A stretch of DNA of 64,000 nt from Symbiodinium natans (taxonomy: Eukaryota; Sar; Dinophyceae; Suessiales; Symbiodiniaceae): NCBI GenBank assembly GCA_905221605.1, contig CAJNDS010001169.1, positions 744,001 through 808,000 on the forward strand, given 5' to 3'. Each line of letters starts with the position of its first letter. The stretch's first letter is position 1. Shown piece by piece: positions 42,119-51,375 of this stretch. The notes below the pieces were generated by a model. The model was not told where the DNA came from, did not search any database, and saw nothing but the letters and a program-made list of their open reading frames with translations. A program made the position numbers and the translations under genes.

Positions 42119-42214
42119 AATCAATTCTGCGAAGAGACTGTTGGAAGGGAACAGGGAAAGTCCGACACTTCAGTCCCAAAGCATGAAAGCCGGGACAGAG
42201 CTGGCGAGTCGTGA
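42119..42214 (+). CDS. terminal exon
   Basis: After CTGTTGAAG: NQFCEETVGREQGKSDTSVP, KHESRDRAGES and TGA, phase 0. A preceding piece at about 42002-42070 (YTYTVHWTAVVTRTLGSHGA) may belong to it. Confidence 0.4.
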   Translation, partial: NQFCEETVGREQGKSDTSVPKHESRDRAGES

Positions 42215-42674
42215 GGCCTGTTCCACCCGGCAAAAGATCCTTCTTGAATGGGCCTCTTTCCTACAAAACCATCAAAGCCCTCAACCCCTGAAACCCTAAA
42301 CCCGTAAACGCAAGCCACTGATACCCCTTGTGGCTAGAGCTCCCCCACTCTATTGGGATGGCCGGCCTCTTGCATCTGAAGAATTTAGGGTTTAGGGTTT
42401 AGGGTTTAGGGGCTTTAGGGGCTTTACGGGCTTTAGGGGCTTTAGGGGCCTCTGCCGGATGGCCAGAGATATGGTGGCGGGCTGAAAGCCCAAAAGCCCG
42501 AAGCTTCAACAGCCTTCGTCGAAGATTGTGCGTATCTGTCATGTATACAAATTTGTATAGATGTATGCATAGATGTATACATATATATATATATACATAC
42601 ATATATATATATATAGGAATAGGGGGATTGGGGTTTAGGCTGTAGGGTGAGACTCACACCTCGCCACTTTGCAG

Positions 42675-42767
42675 GATCCAGGCGAAGTCGCAGCTGCCGC
42701 TGCGGCGGCCTCTTGGCGGAAGCTTGTTGGGGGGGGCTTCATTGTCATTGCTGGTGTTGGGGCTTAG
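42675..42767 (+). CDS. terminal exon with hydrophobic tail
   Basis: Good acceptor CACTTTGCAG, then DPGEVAAAAAASWRKLVGGG and FIVIAGVGA to TAG. The last residues could be a short membrane segment. Confidence 0.4.
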   Translation, partial: DPGEVAAAAAAASWRKLVGGGFIVIAGVGA

Positions 42768-43002
42768 TACTTGGTTTAAGTTTAGGGTTTAGGCTTTAGG
42801 GTTTAGGGTTCAAGGTTCAGGGTTCAGGGGTCAGGGTTCAGGGTTTGGGGTTTAGGGGGCTTCGGGTTTATTTACAGGGCCCTTGAGGGTTTAGGGCTCC
42901 GGCTTGCATGAAGGCTGGATATTCCCAGGTCTCCCTATTCGTCTGCTGCAAGGGCTGATGACATGTCGGGTATAGGGTTCGGAGCCCTTGTACCTTCGCA
43001 AG

Positions 43003-43181
43003 GTCTCCGAAGTCCTCCAGCGTCCCAATCCTCAGCCCTTTTTCCCGATACATCCCAAACCTTTCAAGCTGCCCGGAAGGCCCACACAGACCCCATAAGG
43101 CCCCTTACGCTGCCCATTTATTTGCAGATCGCTTCGTGCTCAAGCTACCTTCTGAAAATTCTAGAAGTCCTGCAAGCCTAA
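43003..43181 (+). CDS. exon candidates
   Basis: 43003-43098 (VSEVLQRPNPQPFFPIHPKP, TAA) and 43128-43181 (SCSSYLLKILEVLQA, TAA; acceptor CCATTTATTTGCAG). The second is also open in another frame (RFVLKLPSENSRSPASL), which would run into the next exon region. Confidence 0.35.
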
Positions 43182-43249
43182 ACCTTCCATCTCAGACCCA
43201 AATCCCCAGACCCCACGCGCACCAGGGCTGAGCCCTCCACCCCTGCCAG

Positions 43250-43485
43250 GCAGCGACAGCAGACGCCTTGGCAAAGGTGGCTGCCAAGCAGGCTGAGAAG
43301 GCTGAGGTGAGACTTTGGGTTTGGGTCCTGGAGGTTGGGATGTTCCCCCTTATATTAACAGTCCTCAATAGGGATTATAGTGCCCCCTCTTGCAGTCCCT
43401 ATCAAGGACTGTTAGTATAAGGGGGAACATCCCAAGGTTTGGGGCTTACAGGAGACTCTGAACCAACTGGGTCGCGGATTCTTGG
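43250..43485 (+). CDS. two phase-matched exons around a fold-back element
   Basis: 43250-43306 (AATADALAKVAAKQAEKAE; donor GTGAGA) and 43452-43485 (ETLNQLGRGFL; acceptor GGCTTACAG, donor GTTTGT) join in phase 0. The first is an Ala/Lys/Glu helix. The intron between them contains the hairpin element at 43335-43435. Product not recognised. Confidence 0.52.
43335..43435. mobile_element. fold-back element inside an intron
   Basis: 40-base arms (43335-43374, 43396-43435) pair at 37 of 40 positions around a 21-base loop. No ORF. It fills most of the 145-bp intron. Confidence 0.75.
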
Positions 43486-43770
43486 GTTTGTAGGGCGTGG
43501 ATTCTGGGAGCCACCCCACACACTCAGCTGTAACCCACCAAGCCCTTGAAGATGTAGTGGTTTTTGTAGGTCCTTAGGTGTTTCCGACCTCAGCAGACAG
43601 TTGGTTGCATCACGCGGGTTCCGAATCCCATCTCTCAATGTCATTGCCCCTGCACCAATATGATACACACGATGTATGTGTATATTTTACGTATATACAT
43701 GTACACATAGTATGTATATATATATATATGTATGTATATGTCCGTACAATGTTATACATGCACTTGCCAG

Positions 43771-43834
43771 GCTACTGAGACCCCACAGGCGGAGACGACA
43801 CTGGCCACGGAGGCTGGCATGGGGACCACTTGAG
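43771..43834 (+). CDS. exon or C-terminus
   Basis: ATETPQAETTLATEAGMGTT then TGA, or another open frame to donor GTGCGT; acceptor CTTGCCAG. Confidence 0.32.
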
Positions 43835-44043
43835 GTGCGTTTTAGGGCTCGGACAGGGTTTAGCGGTTTAGGGTTTCGGGTTTAGACCTTAGGGGAAAAC
43901 TGTGGAGGGTGGAGGGTATTCTCCACAATCTTGCACATCCTAGCTGCACTTCATTTTTGCGAGGCGTTCGAAACGAGTATCTATCCTCTACAGCTGTGCC
44001 AGGGCACATCAAATGCTAAACCCCTAACCCCCCTTGCTGCCAG

Positions 44044-44121
44044 GAGGAGCCCAGCTCTGGGAAGCGGGGGTCTCAAGCTCTTCATCTCACAGCCATGTTG
44101 GGGCTGCTTACTGGTGCTTAA
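44044..44121 (+). CDS. terminal exon candidate
   Basis: EEPSSGKRGSQALHLTAMLG and LLTGA to TAA, acceptor TTGCTGCCAG. Confidence 0.35.
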   Translation, partial: EEPSSGKRGSQALHLTAMLGLLTGA

Positions 44122-44199
44122 AAGGGGGGGGATTCAAGGCGTGGGGGGGGAACGCAGGGCCCGACACCCTGAAGATGTAGTATGGGAGGTTGATGGAGG

Positions 44200-44562
44200 T
44201 TGCAGAAGCAAGGTTTCAAGTCGAAGGTGGTCAACAGGAGACCAGTTCAAGAGTTGGGGTGTTTGGGGTTGTGTCACGTTCATGCTGAACAGAGATTCCT
44301 TTCATGGGTTTGGGATTCTCGGCATTTTTATATTGTAACGTTTAGGGCTTCAGGTTTCAACCTTCCTGACCGGCATCGCCAAGCTCCCAGCACGAAAGCC
44401 GCAATGCATGCAGTTAGGGCCTCCAAAATAATCCTAAACTGCAAAAGCCGGCAACCCAGGCAATCCATGGGGCGCCAAGCATTCCTTGCAGGGTGGGGCT
44501 CCCTTAAAGCTGCACCTAAAGCCGAAGGAAGGGCGCCCTTTTCGTTCCTACAGTTGCCCTAA
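44200..44562 (+). CDS. 120-codon ORF, product unknown
   Basis: Open throughout: GFKSKVVNRRPVQELG, VHAEQRFLSWVWDSRHFYIV, APSTKAAMHAVRASKIILNC, to TAA at 44560. The middle crosses a GTTTAGGG that could be a donor (about 44340), with GGCTTCAG as the next acceptor, so it may be two exons that happen to stay in frame. Confidence 0.38.
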   Translation: MQKQGFKSKVVNRRPVQELGCLGLCHVHAEQRFLSWVWDSRHFYIVTFRASGFNLPDRHRQAPSTKAAMHAVRASKIILNCKSRQPRQSMGRQAFLAGWGSLKAAPKAEGRAPFSFLQLP

Positions 44563-44600
44563 ACACCCTTAACCCCTGATCCCCCAAACCCCTGGACAAG

Positions 44601-45590
44601 TCAAAGCGCCGAGGTCTGTACGCTTCTTCATCCGGGGTCTTGGAAACCTTGGGGAGCACCACCTCAGAGCGCCCTGGCCGCGAGGGTTCAGGGATTTGGG
44701 AGTAGGGTTTTGGGGCAATTCGTGGGTGTGATCTTTATCGCTTTAAGGCTTACAGACCTTATTGGGTTTAGGTCTTGGCTTTTTGGGGATACTTCGGTGT
44801 TCAGGGGCTGAGGGGGTGCGTTTGTCAGGAAAGTACCCTCAGCCCTAACCGTTTCCTGACAAACCAGGACTACTTCCAGCAGTTCGGCACCATTACCGAG
44901 GCGGCCTTGCTCCTTTTGTTCCCAGCCCTGGCAGTCTGTTCAGCGATTAGGGTTGAGGGTGTGTGGGGTTTATAGGGTTTATGGGGCTTATCTGATTTAT
45001 GGGGTTTATGGGGTTTGTAGGGTTTCTAGGGTTTCTAGGGTTTATAGGGTGTATAGGGTGTATAGGGTGTATAGGGTGTATAGGGTGTATAGGGTGTATA
45101 GGGTGTATAGGGTGTATAGGGTGTATGGTGTATAGAGTGTGTATATATATAGGGTTTAGCTCTCGAAGTCTGCAGAGACCACCCTGGCGCATGGGTCCTT
45201 GTGTTGAACAGGCAAGCTTGGTTCGGGACAAGAAGACACAACGCCCACGAGGCCCGCTTCAGTCGACAACTGTTGAGAAGCTGCGGCTTTGACGCATTCC
45301 GTGCTGGTCTACGTAGTTTCCGCTTCTTCCACCCAGGACACGGGATGTCTGGGCCCTTCAACCTTAAAATCATAAATGTGCGGGTGGTCGGTGTTACCCT
45401 TGATGTCGTCACTTCCTGGCAGTCGCCGCTTGAGCTGTGAGTGTTGCTGTTCTCTCTTGCCGTTGTTGTAGGAAAAGAGAAGGGGTGTAGGATAGCCAGC
45501 AGCTTTGCATGACACTTTACCGTGCAGGCATGGCGTTTGTCTCCATAGTGCCCAAGAAGCCAGAGGACGGCCTTTTGCCTACATATATTA
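44601..45590 (+). CDS. RRM-domain RNA-binding protein, four exons, partial
   Basis: Exons: 44601-44668 (RFFIRGLGNLGEHHLR), 44868-44900 (DYFQQFGTITE), 45212-45251 (ASLVRDKKTQRPRG) and 45528 to about 45570 (MAFVSIVPKKPEDG). Joined in phases 0, 0 and 1, they give an RNA-recognition motif in order: beta-1/RNP2 (FFIRGL), helix 1 with DYFxQFGxI, beta-2 (ASLVRD), then beta-3/RNP1 (RGMAFVSI) created across the last junction. Such domains bind single-stranded RNA. The first three donors are GC (at 44669, 44901 and 45252), as known for dinoflagellates. Later exons were not identified; the downstream intron appears to contain the 2-kb element at 45714-47764. The cellular role cannot be told from one motif. 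Confidence 0.65.
44821..44863. other. perfect 12-bp stem at a 3' splice site
   Basis: TTTGTCAGGAAA and TTTCCTGACAAA enclose a 19-base loop. The stem ends 4 bases before the CCAG acceptor boundary of the second RRM exon. Confidence 0.75.
45045..45128. repeat. TAGGGTGTA minisatellite
   Basis: About nine head-to-tail 9-bp units, inside the intron between RRM exons 2 and 3, followed by a TA run. Confidence 0.9.
45320..45440 (+). CDS. possible coding segment
   Basis: GMSGPFNLKIINVRVVGVTL and DVVTSWQSPLEL to TGA at 45438. It lies inside an intron of the RRM model, so it would need alternative splicing or be chance. Confidence 0.2.
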
Positions 45591-45950
45591 CATTTTACCA
45601 TATGATATATATATATATATTTATTTATTTATTTGCTTATATTTATTTACTTTTATACTCATATTTATATTTATACTTATATTTATATTTATATGTTTCT
45701 ATATATATATATATGCTCCCCCCCCCCCCCCCAGCGACCTACCCTTTTTAGGCCTTGTTAGGCCATTTTAACAAAAGCAACAACGAAGGCCCAAAAGTCG
45801 CGTAGTTAATCACCGGGTAATGAAGGACAGTTACTGGGACACCCACCTCACAGACCCCGATAAGCCAGCATTGGATTAATCTACATTTTGAATCTGAAGC
45901 GGACAATGCTGTTTTTAGATGTTTAGATCTGTGTTTTTCTCTACGCAAAT

Positions 45951-46745
45951 TGTGCGTTTGAAGGGCAACTACTGTTTTGTTGATCAACTAATTTATTTAT
46001 ACAATTGTGTTTGCACGAGGCAAAGTATTAATTAAATGGTGAAACATTTTTCTTGATTCTATGCGAATTTAACTATTAGAGCAATTCTTAAGCAAAGTGC
46101 CCAATTTGACTCAAGTGAGTACTATTTAAAGGAGCATACTCAACCAAGATACGAAATAGACACCATTCTCAACCAAAATATGGCAAAGTGTGCGTTTAAA
46201 GGGCAAATAATGCTTTATTGAGCAACTACTGTATTTATACAATTGTGTTTGTACTAGGCAAAGTATGAATCAAATACTATCTGAAAAGTCCACTGAAATG
46301 CCTTATGTTTACATAGTCATGAAACTTTACTTATTTTTGAAATAATCCTTCTCTGCGAATTTAGCTACCTAGAGTAAGTATGAAGCAAATAGCCCAATTT
46401 GACTCAAGTGAATACCATTTAAAGGACCATACTCAACCAAAATACGAAATAAGCACCATGTTCAACCAAAATATGGCAAAGTGTGGTTTAAAGGGCAAAT
46501 AGTGCTTTGTTGAGCAATTAATGCATTGAAACAGTTGTGTTTATATCAGGCAAAGTAAAATTGAAATACTATCTGCAAAGTCCACTGAAATACCTCATGT
46601 TTGCATATTCATGAAACAATTTTTTTGACATATTCATTCTATGCGAATTTAGCTACTAGAGTAATTCTTAAGCAAATAGCCCAATTTGACTCAAGTGAAT
46701 ACTATTTAAAGGACCATACTCAACCAAATACGAAATAAACACTAA
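45951..46745. repeat. three tandem units of about 240-290 bp
   Basis: Units begin near 45951, 46189 and 46482 and share, in order, AAGGGCAA, ACAATTGTGTTT-like text, GCGAATTTA, CCAATTTGACTCAAGTGA and CATACTCAACCAA. Confidence 0.85.
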
Positions 46746-47420
46746 CGGAAATGGAAGCGGTTCTACCTACATAACAATGAAACAAAGATTGCTGAAGTAT
46801 TCAATAAAGACCACTTATATATATTATGTCTGAAAAGCACAATTTGCATAAGCAAGCTTAAATATGCACAATAATGGAACTAGAAGCGGTTCGACTTACA
46901 TAACGATGAAACAAAGATGTCTGAAGTATTCAATAAAGACCACTTATATACTATGTTTGAAAAACACAACTTGCACAATCAGGCTTAAATATAGTGCACA
47001 AGAATCCTAGAAAAGCACTTAGTGAAGGCCATACACAAGCAAATTCACAAATACAAAAAAACATCCAAAAGCGCAAGCTTTTCAGGAGAATCTCTGGTGA
47101 AGTTTGGATTATAGGGTTTTGGGGTATCCCTGGACGAGTAGGAGTCACTTTTCAAGCAAACAATTCTAAGCAATAAATGCTTTTTCTCAAGACAAGTATT
47201 GCAAATGCTGCTTCTAGATAATTAATCGCTTTTACCAGGCAAATATTACCCACGCGAATTTAGCTTCCAGAGCACCAAGTAATGGCTGAATAAGGTCTAC
47301 TACATTTGAGTACAACCACAAGATGCACTAAACACTAGTTGAAAAAGAAGCGAAGCGGTTCTACGTACATACTAACGAAACAAATAGTTCTGAAGCACTA
47401 GAAAGACCACGTAAAAATGC
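46746..47420. repeat. two and a half 130-bp tandem units
   Basis: AGAAGCGGTTC...ATGAAACAAAGAT...CTGAAGTATTCAATAAAGACC recurs at about 46752 and 46880, with a diverged third copy near 47350. Confidence 0.8.
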
Positions 47421-47821
47421 GTAGTTGTTGCCTCGTGACCGTGAAGGCGAACCAAACAGCCTAAGTACCAAAACCAAAAAACAAAAAAAAAACAATTTTC
47501 CGGGACTCTTGGAGAAGCCTCATAGGGATTCCTGAGAGTTCCGGAAAGTTGTTGTTTTTGTCTTTTTTGTGTTTTTTAGTTTTTTGGTTTTTTTGGTTTT
47601 TTGGTTTTGGTATTTTGGTTTTTCTACTGTCCCGTGTATGCAATTTTAGTTGTATTTTAGTCTACGCCCTAGGAAACACGCTAGATTGCACCGAGTTTGC
47701 TTGCACTGCAGCTGGATGACTTAAGACAAGGCGAAAAAGGGTAGGTCACTGGGGGGGGGGTACCATATATATATATATATATATCTGCATACATATATAT
47801 ATATATATGTATTGATATTGG

Positions 47822-48145
47822 TTGTTTGTTGTTGCTTGGGAGCTGTGTGGCGCAGGGGCACGCAAGGGCTCTTTGTCATTTCGTGGTGCCGCGCTACGTA
47901 CTCCGCGAGACCATGTGCCACTCACGAGTCTTCGTCCATATTTGGCATTCTCATATAGCCGCTTTCACGAACCTGAAATTTCTGAGCCCGAAGCCAACCC
48001 GATACAGTTCAAAAGTCATGCCCTAACCACCCCCACCCCCCGACACCCCCGCCCGAACCGTGAGGAAGGTCCCGCACCTAGCGTGGACGAGCTCATCGAG
48101 ACGATCACAGGCCTCGCGAAAGCGCTAGAAAGGAGCGCCGTGTGA
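47822..48145 (+). CDS. C-terminal coding segment, product unknown
   Basis: Open to TGA at 48143. The last part reads HEPEISEPEANPIQFK, a Pro/Thr stretch, then SVDELIETITGLAKALERSA, an amphipathic helix. The first third may be intronic. It could be the end of the RRM gene if that intron spans the 2-kb element; not shown. Confidence 0.45.
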   Translation: MFVVAWELCGAGARKGSLSFRGAALRTPRDHVPLTSLRPYLAFSYSRFHEPEISEPEANPIQFKSHALTTPTPRHPRPNREEGPAPSVDELIETITGLAKALERSAV

Positions 48146-48407
48146 AGGGGCAGGTTGTAGGGCCTTCAACCCTCAACCCTGGAGCCTAAACCCCAATCCC
48201 TAGGAGTTGGTGCGCCAGGTTTCTGGGCTCAGTGGACATCGGCTTTCAAGCAGCTTTCGGTTCGTGTTGAGCATAGGGGTTGTTGGGTTTAGGGTTTGGG
48301 TGTATGCGGAGGCTCAGTCATCAAAAATGCCCCGGGCCCTCCAGAACTCCAGGGCAATCTGACAGCTCAAGTCAGCTGAAACATTTCCTTGTGACCTGAC
48401 ACCCAAG

Positions 48408-48461
48408 TTAGGCGGCAGGCTGCAACAGCTCGAACCCTTGCAATCGTGGAGCTCAGACCCC
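48408..48461 (+). CDS. single exon
   Basis: LGGRLQQLEPLQSWSSDP, phase 0/0, acceptor ACACCCAAG, donor GTAGCA. Confidence 0.4.
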
Positions 48462-48615
48462 GTAGCATGAGGCAAGGCCCCCTAGAGCGCTGCCCAGGTG
48501 CAGACAGTCTGGGACCCAGATGCCATGCGAAAATCCTCCTACACTTGATACAAGGCGAGTGTTTGGATTCTTTACTATCCCTAACACCCTGCACCCCTAC
48601 AAACCAAGGCCACAG

Positions 48616-49053
48616 CATCAAAGGCGTGGAAGTTGAAGTGCAGGAGGCGTTGCCAAAACCCGACGAGGACTCGCAATGCCCCACATGTGCGGGTCTACGT
48701 CCCACAGGGTCTGAAGAATTTGAAGGGCTCTTGTTTTGCAGGGCTGGCTGTCATGCGGTGCATGGCATGCCCGCCCGCGTCAGAGAGCTGAAGCCCGAGG
48801 CTTTCCCAAAGAGCCAAGAGCCTGCGCAAGTAGTCTAGGGTTGATTCTAGTAGTTTCGAGGGTGGTATAGGAGGTAGGAAGAGGGTTTGTTGTTTATGGG
48901 CCTGAATCATTGTGCCATGCTTGAGTGAGTGTCTTTCAGGAGAATGAGGAAGAGAAGGAACCAGAAGGCTGTGGGGACGATGCTGCCGGCTCCTCCACCA
49001 TGCACGGCCTTGAACCCAAAACCCTCAATATCTTGTCGCATCACACCCTGTAA
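48616..49053 (+). CDS. two terminal-type exons
   Basis: 48616-48838 is open without splicing (GVEVEVQEALPKPDEDSQCP, TCAGLRPTGSEEFEG, CHAVHGMPARVRELKPEAFP; TAG 48836), with an alternative GT donor at 48693 and acceptor TTGTTTTGCAG at 48741. 48940-49053 (EEEKEPEGCGDDAAGSSTMH, TAA 49051) follows acceptor GTCTTTCAG. Acidic, with CPTC. They could be alternative ends of one gene. Confidence 0.45.
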
Positions 49054-49600
49054 ACCCTAAACCCTCAACCCATCCCTAGCCCAATGAACCTGCAAACCCA
49101 ACACCCAAAGCCAAAACCATCCTTATCATCCCACAAGTCTTCAGTGACATTGACCTCTTCTTTTTACGAGAGAAAGCCCCCCAGAACCCCCCCCCCCCCC
49201 CTAAACCAAAACCCTAAACCCTAAACCCCTGTTGCAATTTGCTCTAGATCCCTGGCCATCTCTTGCAGCGTGGGTCTCAGGTCCAAACTCAAGTCTTAGA
49301 CCTTCCTGAGCCTTACAAGCTAAGCTTAGGGCTTGAGCTTTCTAGAAATATGGAGAGTAGGTTTACAGTCTATCAAAACGACCGCCACCCCGTGTAGAAC
49401 CCGACATCTAACTGTTTCCGGTCTTAGGATTTGCTGCAGGATTGAGGGCTATAGGACTTTTAGGCTTACCAGAGCTAGCAGGAAAGAGGGTGCAGGCATT
49501 GGGCTCTGGATGTTCTTGGGTTTGGGCTTGTGTGGGGGACCCAAGCTGCACGAGTGTTAGGGTTATTTCGGGCCCCGGATGTAGAGAGCTGCTGGTGCAG

Positions 49601-49664
49601 TTGAAGTGCAGCCGGCTGCTGTGCCAGAGAAGAAGGCCCCTCCTCGACGCCCCCGCTTGAATGG
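49601..49664 (+). CDS. single exon
   Basis: EVQPAAVPEKKAPPRRPRLN, acceptor GCTGGTGCAG, donor GTGGCG, phase 1/2. A basic, proline-rich linker. Confidence 0.4.
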
Positions 49665-49792
49665 GTGGCGCCCTGAAGCCGGGAGTCCCCCCTCCCTTTT
49701 TCAGGGCCCTGCTGCCACTCTTGGCTTTTTGGGGCATTTTGATCCTAAAGGGTTCAGAACCTCACCTGGCAAATTTCCCAGAGCTTTTTATG

Positions 49793-49904
49793 TACTTGGT
49801 AGTCCAGTGGTGCCCTTTTCCCTTCTTTTTGGTTCAAGGTTCCCATATACAGTAACTAACCCAAGAAAGGGTACCCTACAATATGGTTAGTGGGCTACCA
49901 AGTA
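49793..49904. mobile_element. TA-flanked inverted-repeat element
   Basis: Ends TACTTGGTAGTCCA and its inverse with two mismatches in 16; same TACTTGG terminus and TA flanks as the 1694 and 9404 elements, but different inside. Confidence 0.6.
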
Positions 49905-50209
49905 TAAGAGGCTTCCAGGACCCTCAAGGCCTTGTCTACCTAGCTCACCCCCGGGAAAGAACCGAACACCGCACACCGGGGTCCCTATACCTCAAAGCAG
50001 TATAATCCCATATGAGGCCTACTTCATAGAATTGTCAGGTTTGTAGGCTTTGCAGACGGTTGAACTGTTGAAGAAGGTTTTGTAAGGTATGAGTATGGTC
50101 CAAGGGCTTCCGCAGGGTTCAGGGACTAAGGTTTCAGTGGTATGTAAACAGCTTATAAGCTCTACTTCCAGGTCTTAATGAGGAAGAAGGAGTCAGGTAA
50201 CTTAGTTCG

Positions 50210-50500
50210 ATGCTTCAAAACTTTTCTAGTTGGATCTTCAATCTTCAACCTTCAACTTCGAAAATGGCTCTTGAGTTTCTGGAAGTTGTCCACCCTCAAC
50301 CCCCTATCGGCTTGCTGGGCCCGGCAAGACTTTCTCCGACAACTATGGGAATTGTAAACGCTGTGCGCGCTGCCTCGGCAGCCAGGCCGGCCCACGGACA
50401 GGAAAGGAGGAAAGAGGGTTTCTGGGAAAGGCCTCAAAAAAGGGGAAAGAGGTTGCAGGGGAGGCGGGTTTCAGGGGGGTCCCAGAGGGGGTCCCAGGAA
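50210..50500 (+). CDS. host ORF, 5' part, interrupted by the retrotransposon
   Basis: Open from ATG 50210; a better start is ATG 50264 (MALEFLEVVHPQPPIGLLGP). It continues through VRAASAARPAHGQERRKEGF into a basic Gly/Ser/Arg stretch up to the insertion point at 50500. The same frame resumes at 59647 directly after the target duplication and runs 54 codons to TAG 59809. Function unknown; the basic tail rests on GGTCCCAG-type repeats. Confidence 0.45.
50496..50500. other. target site duplication, left (AGGAA)
   Basis: Identical to 59642-59646 immediately after the 3' LTR; five bases is usual for Copia integrases. Confidence 0.92.
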
Positions 50501-50674
50501 TGTTAGAATAGACTGTTCCCTCTAGAGCCCTGGCAGTATCCACTCTGACCTGACCAAAGCTGCTGTCACTGCTTTGGCTCAAGTGCTGAAACAAGTGTGA
50601 CTGATGAGTTGCTCACTGCTGTGAATGTTGTGATACCTGAAAGTGTGTCCCAAACTGCTCCATCGAACTTTTCA
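50501..50674 (+). repeat. 5' LTR (174 bp)
   Basis: TGTTAGAAT...TTTTCA. Contains TTTGGCTCAAG at 50573-50583, identical to the last 11 bases of the dinoflagellate spliced leader as I know it. Confidence 0.93.
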
Positions 50675-50686
50675 TGGTAGCGGAGC
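50675..50686 (+). promoter_or_regulatory. primer binding site
   Basis: TGGTAGCGGAGC directly abuts the 5' LTR and starts with TGG, the complement of a tRNA CCA end. It resembles initiator-Met tRNA sites, which Copia elements commonly use. Confidence 0.75.
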
Positions 50687-50721
50687 ACACTGGTGAGAAC
50701 CAGGTGCCCGAAACTGTTTGA

Positions 50722-51375
50722 ATGGCTTCACTAGGTTCTGCCCCTGAACTAAGAGGTCTCGGAGGTGAAGTGAAACTGTTCCCCCGGCCCCCACCGTCAT
50801 TTGATGGGTCACTGGATAAGTATGAGGATTGGAACTGGCAAATGAAGAAGTACATAGGACTGTACAAGCTTGAAGCCAAGCTGCTCATGGATGCATGCGA
50901 GGTTCTAACTGAAGCTGTCACAGACGAACATGTGATCGACTGGAATCGAAGAACCGATGCAAGTCGAGACATGAAACTGATCGAGTTCAGTCGTCAACTG
51001 CTTTATCTGTTGGCGCAGTTAACCGAGGGAGCTGCGAGAGCGACTGTCAGACAAGAAGACACTGAGAATGGCTTTGAGGTATGGCGAAGACTGCATCAGC
51101 AGTTTTCACTGCCCAATCGGTCCCAAGGACTGGATCTCCTCACCGAGATTCTGGATTTCAAACTGAGGCCTGACAACTTCGAGAATGATTTGGCTGACTT
51201 CATTGTACTGAAGAACCGGCACGAGAAGGCGACTGGTGCCTTGGTTCAGGATGATTTACTGATCACGTTGTTCATTCGCAAAACGCAAGGAGCACTGCAG
51301 CAGCATCTCAGACTGAATGTCTCGCAGATACACACATGGAAAGATTTACTGGCAACAATTCAGTCAGGCACTTAG
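50722..51375 (+). CDS. gag: Gag (capsid part)
   Basis: 217 codons from ATG 50722. Contains a Copia-type Gag helical region (DWNWQMKKYIGLYKLEAKL, VWRRLHQQFSLPN, ADFIVLKNRHEKATGAL) that forms the virus-like particle shell. The frame ends at TAG 51373, while the nucleic-acid-binding tail and all of pol lie in the -1 frame, overlapping from 51336. Joining them needs a -1 frameshift or reflects an indel; I see no convincing slippery heptamer. Confidence 0.85.
   Translation: MASLGSAPELRGLGGEVKLFPRPPPSFDGSLDKYEDWNWQMKKYIGLYKLEAKLLMDACEVLTEAVTDEHVIDWNRRTDASRDMKLIEFSRQLLYLLAQLTEGAARATVRQEDTENGFEVWRRLHQQFSLPNRSQGLDLLTEILDFKLRPDNFENDLADFIVLKNRHEKATGALVQDDLLITLFIRKTQGALQQHLRLNVSQIHTWKDLLATIQSGT

Larger units (their letters stand above)
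45714..47764. mobile_element. 2-kb AT-rich terminal-inverted-repeat element, non-autonomous
   Basis: The left end CCCCCCAGCGACCTACCCTT (within about 45714-45761) is mirrored at the right end (about 47726-47764) as AAGGGTAGGTCACTGGGGGG, extending to AAAAA and ACAAGGC. Both ends abut TA microsatellites, so TA may be the target. The interior is far more AT-rich than the neighbourhood and has no ORF. It contains tandem repeats (45951-46745 and 46740-47000). Likely a DNA transposon derivative; superfamily unknown. Confidence 0.6.
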
